DNA of 64,000 nucleotides from Misgurnus anguillicaudatus (taxonomy: Eukaryota > Chordata > Actinopteri > Cypriniformes > Cobitidae): the NCBI RefSeq assembly GCF_027580225.2, contig NC_073354.2:30028001-30092000 (forward strand), written 5' to 3'. Below, in pieces: positions 57,362 through 64,000 of this stretch. A program made the translations under genes and the position numbers. Under the pieces are notes generated by a model that did not search any database, was not told the origin of the DNA, and saw only the letters and a program-made list of their open reading frames with translations. Positions within the stretch are counted from its first letter, which is position 1. Each line of letters begins with the position of its first letter.

Positions 57362-58543
57362 ACTGTTTTTGTAGGTTTGATTGTGTTTATGGGGTGCACT
57401 CTAACATGTTAATGCTTCGCATTATTTTTAACATATTACAACTTTTTTCTACACCACTGTTTGCATTCAACAACAACTCGCTCATCTCTTTCAAAAGAGG
57501 CGTTTCTATATCTGGTTGTCATAAACAAATGAGTAACGTCCACTCCAGTAACTGATGAAAGAACGATGACGTGAACTCCACTGCTTCGTTCTCATTGGCA
57601 GTCGCTCCCGAAAGTCGCTCATAATTTGCATAAAGTTAAAGGTCCCGTTCTTCTGTGTTTTTGAAGCTTTGATTGTGTTTATAGTGGGCAATATAACACG
57701 TGTTCATGTTTCACGTGTAAAAAAAACCTTGGTTGCAATGCTAGATGCCGCTGAAATCTACACACTGCACCTTTAATAAAATAAATAAATAAATATGTAT
57801 GTAACGATAATACTGTGTACTGTATAGCCCAAAAGACCTTCCTTCATTTTATATGCGTTGCACACAGTCCCGATTTCCAAGTTTTTTATTTCATTTTCAA
57901 GTTTTCTATTTGTAGCCGACAACCTGGTGTCTTTTGCTCCAGGTCCAATTGAGCTGTTTAACCTTAGCAAAATCATATTCCACCCGAAACTGCCCAAACA
58001 CACCTGTTCGAAACACGCTCTACTAAATCATTACAAAACACACAACAATTCTAGCTTTGATTGTACTGAATATGTACAGTATGTGTAATGTGTATTGGTC
58101 GTTTTGAGGCTTTCAGATGTGGAAGCGTGTGTGCAAGAAGAGATTATGAAAAACAGCTACAATACACAGGGCTCACAACGCTTCAGATTTATAATTTGTT
58201 GCCGTGCCCATTCTTAAAAAAACAATTAACCTCTGCTGTCTGGGTCTGTTTGCCAGGAATTTGCCAATTATAGAGAGGAAAGAGCATACAATGGGATTAC
58301 ATATCGCTGCCCTCCCGGTTGCCTTCTCGCTGTCCTGTTTAAAGTGCTTGCTCTTTCATGGGTTTACAGTGGTATAATGTTTTAAATATGTAACTGAAGT
58401 GGAGACAAACAACACTTTAGATAAATGCAGCTGAGACTGGGAGTCATTTATTACAGTGATGCCTAAAATAAACTTTTGAATATTACATTATGTCTGGATA
58501 AACTCCACCACAGCTAAAATAGCACACCAGTGGTCACCACACA

Positions 58544-59962
58544 GGTAACACTTCATAAGACTGACATGACACCTTTATAATCATGACATGACACATGCAA
58601 TGAACATGAAGGAGATTTTATGACAACTGTCATTAAGTGTCATTCATTCAATTATGTCATTTTTAATGCAAAGATGACATTGTTTGAGATGTCTTTGTTA
58701 TGACAACTTGACATTACCAAGACAACGGAACTGACCAATTTTTACCAGTGATACAAATATAACTTGTCATTAAAATTTCATTAAGTGTTAAAACTCTGTC
58801 AAATAGTTTTATAACAGCATTTATCGACTCGCCTGAAAAGTCCGCTCCCCTTCTCACTCTCATAATGGGAGAGGGAGGGTGTTACTGCGCCGAGTCGAAG
58901 TACTCCCAAAAGTGCTATTACGCCATAAAATATAGTTCCTCTTTTAAATCCGCTTAGAAAAGCACTACGTTTTATTTTGTACCACCAAACTTGCTCGTAT
59001 AACTACTCGTCTTAAATAGGAAAAACGTTGATGTGTTTGGTCACTTCTAACTTTATCTCTGATTGGTACCATTGAATGAATGGGGCTAAGCTAAATGCTA
59101 TCGAAGCATCGCAGCGCGCTCCAGCGCTTACGTGCACGCACACAGATGATAGAGGGATGTATCAACTCTTCTTAGTTAAGGTAATTACATAGTTTAATAT
59201 TGAAAATGAGTAGACTATTCCTTTAAGTTTGATAATTATTCTGCTATGTCATGTTTCAACCTAGTATCACAAAATTACGTACCTATAGTCAAAAAGTTTT
59301 TCCACCTTTTTGCATGAATATGTCATTTCTGTTTACGTGTCACTGTCACGTATTTGTTACTCAACTGTTTTGTCCTATTTTCTTACCATTGTTGCTTCGG
59401 TTTAGGGTTAGATTTACATAAAATGACGTCCTTACCCAAATCTAACTCTAACACTAATGCCATGCGACAATGGTTTAAAAATCATAAAATATTAAAAAAT
59501 TAATTATGAAAAAAGGTATAAACCAATACTTAAAGTGACACCCTAATGCAAACACCAAATCTAACCCTAAACTGAAGCTTCAATGGTTTGAAAATAGGAC
59601 AAAACAGTTGAGTAACAAATACGTGACAGTGACACGTAAACATGCTCACGCAAAAAGGCGGAAAATCGTTTCAGTGTCACACATAAGACTCACAAATTTA
59701 CATGACTATAAGTACATAATTTCGTGATACAGGGTTGCATGTTTATGACAAATTTATGACAAGCTATGATGTATTGGTTTATGTCAAGTTGTCATAACAA
59801 AGACATCTCAAACAATGTCATCTTTGCAGTAAAAATGACATAATTGAACGAATGACACATAAATGTGCATAAAATCTCCTTCATGTTCATGACACGCGTC
59901 ATGTCATGATTATAAAGGAGTCATATCAGTCTTATGAACACCCCTTCAAGTAAAGTGTTACC
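58544..59962. mobile_element. GGTAACACTT fold-back element carrying nested repeats
   Basis: GGTAACACTTCATAAGACTG and AGTGTTACC are inverted ends; flanking 8-mers accacaca (58536-58543) and accacacc (59963-59970) agree at 7 of 8. The arms (AACATGAAGGAGATTTTATG and CTCCTTCATGTTCATGACAC) are mirrored. Inside lie a GGGGCTAAGCTAAATGCTA-type repeat (about 58826-59225) and a CACGTAAACA palindrome (59265-59735). Confidence 0.75.
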
Positions 59963-62786
59963 ACCACACCTAAATAACTAACCAGCCAATAAGATTTGCG
60001 AAAGGGAAGATTTAGTAAATAACCACTTAAATGTCGATCTGTTCTTCCACACAATGCTTAAAAACTATTCACAAATCATATGGACTAGTTTTTGTTGTTC
60101 CCTATCCTTTTAAAACTTGATCTTTTGGGTGAACCGTCCTTTTAAGAAGTCAACCATATATCAATTGTACACTTTCAGAAAAAGCTATAGAAGTGGTCAC
60201 TGGGCTGGTACCCTTTAAAAAAATACACCTTTGTGTTAAAGTGTGCTTATTAATATCTCAAAGGTACGTGATAGGACCTCCCCAGGTACCGTCCCAGTGA
60301 CATCTTTTGTATCTTTCCTTTGAGAGACCAATGCATTTGACTTCCTTACTTCCTTTACTCAAACGCAGACATGACCAAAGAGTTGCATGTTCTCTAAAAT
60401 TTCACATATGAGCTTCAACTGCTGATTTGCTCGGGTTTATCCATTAAATTTATTTTAATCTGTCCGAATCGTTTCTATGAGTCACAATACTGAGAGACAT
60501 TGCTGTATATTATTCATCACTTTAGAAATCATGAAAGGATGCCCAGTAATACTGTGAAACATCTCACCCTTTGAAATATTTAGGAAAGTGAATAACTTTC
60601 CAGCAAGTAATCTGGAAAGAAACAAACTCATCAAGTCTGCCATCTAGTGCTGCTTCTATGCTAACAAAGAAACCGAGACACTTTAGTCACTTAAACTTAA
60701 ATCTTATAGGGGCAGTTTCCCCAACAGAGGACATGTTTGAGCTGCCTTACTTTAAAAACATCTTAATATATATGAGTGCCATTGTTTTGTCTCAAGATGC
60801 ATACCAGTAATGATTTTTTTATAACGTATATTTGTAAAAACTACTTGAATGTCCTAATGTAACTAAAGCCTAGTCCGGATTAATCCAAGTCCAATACCCT
60901 CAAATTCAAGGACTAAATGTGGGGACACATTTCAAGTGAGAGCAAGTACATTGTGTTACCTTTTAAGATACATTGTTACCTTTCCCTTTCGAGGGAACTC
61001 GCGCCTTTGGGGATGCCTCCAGGGGTAAGTGTGTATATCAAATTCAACTAATGGTGAAGCTTAACAACAAAGACAGGGTGACGTGGGAGCCAGGAAGTAT
61101 ATCGCTATCTGAAATATTGCCAAAGACGGCGTTACAGGGACGCAAGAAGTATGGCAAGGGAGACACGCCGTCTCTTTCCCTTCTCAGGGAACAACAGTTA
61201 CATATGTAACCTGATATGTTTTCATGTGTCAAACACAACTATGCAAAAAAGCATTTTGGTATGAATCAACATTCGCATACAGAAGATATAAGCATTTAAA
61301 GTGAACAGTTAAGCACGTGTGCTTAAAAAAGTCTAGAATTGTATGATATTATCCTACACTACAGGGAATAATATGGATTTTTTCCAGAAAAATTCTTGCA
61401 AAAAATTTATTCAAGCACTTTCAATGACCTGTATATATGGATGTATATTTTCAAAAACTTCCCAGGGCCTTGAATTTTTCCCCTAGATTCACAAACTTTT
61501 AAGGATTTCAAGGACCTGTGGGAACCCTGTATATACATTTTTTTGTTTTGTTATTTTGTGCAGACAATGAGACCCATATGCAATAATATGATGTCTTGCC
61601 CAGACACCCCTGTGTCTACTCCCCACTGCCTGGCAACCCTTTGCTTTGGCTCATCCGCTGGTCGCACACAAGCACGATGACACCAGCACTGCTCTTGTCA
61701 ATGCCAGCATATGGCCCAGCGTCTGAAGCCCCCTGAGGGTCTCCTGTGCCCTAAACCCATTTATTTCTCTGCATGGCTCCTGAATGCGAGTATGAATGTC
61801 AGAGAACAGCATCCTGTTGGATACGGTTGATGGTGAACTGAGACAGCAATCCCTGGACCTGGTCTGAGATCAGTTTGTGCTTTGGGCAATCCAAGCAGCA
61901 GCAGCTGTCTTTCTAAAAATGCTCCAGAGTGGAGGTCATAGAAAGTACAGTTTGAAAGAAAGTAGGGTTAAAGTTAAGCTCATGTATACAAACATTTACA
62001 CGTGAATAGTGGTACAGATTCGGTAGCCTATACCGTGCAGCCACAAATACTGTAACAATTTATTTGAACCTGTATATGTATAAACCATAAACCTGATCAG
62101 GGGTGCGTTTCCCAAAAGCATTGTTAACCAACTACTGTCGTAAGTTTCGTTGTTAATGACAAAGTTCAATGATTTGGTGTTCCCCGAAACCATAGTTCAA
62201 ACGAACATTCGCAAGCTGCATCGCAAACTTGTGTGGTTTAAACGACAGCTCTTCACCTGTGGTTAGAAGCATAGTTCCTTGTTATTATCGTATGTAGATT
62301 TACGTTGGTCATGCTTTTGAACAAAATAAGCAAAAAACATGTAGTACATTCTATATCCATCATTCTAAATATATAAAAAAATATTTTACGTCTTTAAGTT
62401 TGTAACAGAATTAAAGCGCTGAATTTGGAAACTGCGCATGTGCGCGGTCCTACAAGCTTTAAGAACCTGGGGAATTCCTGGGAGGATTGACTTAAGAGGG
62501 AACTTGCGCATTAATTAAATATATTTTTTAAAAAAGATAACTAAATCACGATAACAAAATCATTCGTCAGGTGCAATATATGTTATTTACAGCAGTAATG
62601 TTTTTTGTAAGGTATGTTTGTAAAAAATACTACTATGTCCTAATATAACTAAAACCTAGTCCTAGATTAATCTAAACCCTGTTCGGGACACTGCACCTAA
62701 AAGTGGATTTATTGTGGTTGCTACTCGCTGATGCAATTAAAATGGAAAAATAATGTTGCGAAATGAATATAATGATATATATATAT
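59963..62786. other. upstream sequence, no gene; several fish repeat fragments
   Basis: 60960-61215 is a cyprinid repeat bounded by CCTTTCCCTTTCGAGGGAAC and CCCTTCTCAGGGAAC; its open frame is not a gene. 61400-61540 (CCCAGGGCCTTGAATTTTTC) and 62100-62690 (GGGTGCGTTTCCCAAAAGCA to CTAGATTAATCTAAACCCTG) are common fish repeats. 61560-61960 looks single-copy and has no sustained open frame. Confidence 0.45.
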
Positions 62787-64000
62787 TAGGGCTGTCAATA
62801 GATTAAAATATTTAATCGCAGTTAATCGCATGATTTCATGAGTTAACTCGCGATTAATCGCAAATTAATCGCACATTTTTATCTGTTCTAAATTCACCTA
62901 AATGTAACACTTTTTAAGTTTGTAATGCTGTAATCAACATGGATTTGGATAATATATATGCTATATGCAAATGTATGTCTACAACAGCCTGTTTACATTT
63001 TCAACAGAACCATCAGCCATAGTTTTATAAATGTTTTTGCCTTTAGAAGACCTTGTTCTTTCTCCATTTCTGTTTGTTGCTGCATCATTTGTGACCTGTG
63101 CTGGCAAATTGAGTTGGGATGAGCAAATTTTCAAAAATGTGTCATTTATATTTTAACATTCTCTATTAAAAAACTTCAAAACAATTGGAACAATTGTTGG
63201 AATCTGACAAAGCATGACAGAACTATACCTGTTAATGCAGAGCAAAAACAACATCAATATACATATATGTTTTTCTTTTATTGTTTAATTTTGACATTGA
63301 GACAGACCACTTTAAGACTGTAGGATAATGCAAGGGTTTAATATAATGACACAACAGATACTTTTCCATAACAGTTAACCAAACATTCACTTCAGATATA
63401 ACAGATTATAGGTCATACCTGCGTGAATTCTTGTCAAAACAGATATTTTTCAACCTGTAATTCTGTGTTAGATGTCTATATATATCAGGGTCACGCACTC
63501 GCGCATTTGTGTGCATGCGCTTCAGATGTCTGTGTCAGACAGGCACGTGCACACATAGACATCAAAGGGGGCTTGAGCACCTGCCCTTTTTATTCCTGGA
63601 GAGAAAGTGCCCTTTTTTTCTGGGGTGCTTTTTTTTAAAAAAAAAAAAGATCTTTATTCATATAACAACTGATGTCTGTCTGTTTCTTGTGTTTTTTACT
63701 TGTTGCTTATTTAATTTAAACATGAATTTATTCAGAAATCATTTAAATGAGATTTAAACTCTTATATAAAGAAAAATAGCGCTATTTGTGGCACACAAAC
63801 GGTTAACAGATGAGTCCCGCCTCCAAAATTCAAATCGCTAATATGATTGGCTTTACTTTTCCTTAGTCCCGCCTCTTTAACTTACTTCGCGTTATGATTG
63901 TTCTGTCTACACTCGTGCTGCATCATTCGCGCTTCAAGCGCCAAAGCACAGCCTGCCCTGAACGAGACGCGATCATGTGCATGATTATGCAGGCAGCTAC
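62787..64000. mobile_element. hAT-type element, left end only, runs off the window
   Basis: Begins TAGGGCTGTCAATAGATTAA followed by repeated TTAATCGC motifs, the usual hAT left end in fish. No matching right end is seen before 64000, so the extent is unknown. Confidence 0.5.

Noticed and set aside
60973..61209. 78-residue frame MLPFPFEGTRAFGD
   Set aside because: Lies wholly within a common cyprinid repeat with inverted CCCTTTCGAGGGAAC-type ends.
61560..61960. GC-balanced block considered as a coding exon of a neighbouring gene
   Set aside because: All frames are interrupted and no splice pair encloses a recognisable protein; left as non-coding.

Overview
The window is vertebrate nuclear DNA, almost certainly from a cypriniform teleost (carp, loach or minnow group). 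It is AT-rich, has one widely spaced spliced gene, and is packed with short DNA-transposon derivatives and tRNA-derived SINEs of types I know from cyprinid genomes. There is no sign of operons, ribosome binding sites or CRISPR arrays. The species cannot be named from the sequence alone.

One protein-coding gene is supported: rcan2 (regulator of calcineurin 2), on the minus strand from 35039 (start codon) to 2756 (stop codon). Four coding exons join in frame with GT-AG junctions: 34953-35039, 22208-22381, 21909-22080 and 2756-2910. They give a 195-residue calcipressin with the RRM-like domain, the [10 protein letters not shown] box, the PSVVVH calcineurin-docking motif and the C-terminal PKIIQT segment. 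Introns are about 12.6 kb, 127 bp and 19.0 kb. A GC-rich promoter region with TATA-like and CRE-like sites lies just upstream of exon 1 (about 35040-35320). The 3' UTR runs into 2755-600 or beyond.

Everything else in the two large introns and in the 29 kb upstream of the gene is non-coding. It is mostly mobile-element sequence. Many elements can be delimited to the base by target-site duplications (TSDs): hAT-type elements with 8-bp TSDs (6980-8971, 12818-14435, 15701-17303, 18872-19949, 21186-21788, 29873-30966, 30183-30554, 31598-32139, 38595-39240, 46772-48885, 47216-48244, 52023-52757, 58544-59962), a Harbinger-like element with a TAA duplication (43157-44391), fold-back elements with TA or TTAA ends, and V-SINE-type SINEs. 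Nesting is common; at 29804-31357 three elements lie one inside another. Two hAT elements retain remnants of a BED-finger transposase exon, and one of these ends in a good splice donor.

The most notable structural features are a seemingly perfect 349-bp-arm inverted repeat (50947-51705), a perfect 318-bp tandem duplication (46047-46682), a perfect 54-bp-arm hairpin (4220-4385), and two repeat-free intronic blocks that look like conserved non-coding elements (about 15120-15560 and 26570-26960). I see no new multi-gene system. The exon model and TSD-bounded elements are read directly from the sequence; family names for the repeats rest on recollection of fish repeat types and would need a repeat-library search.
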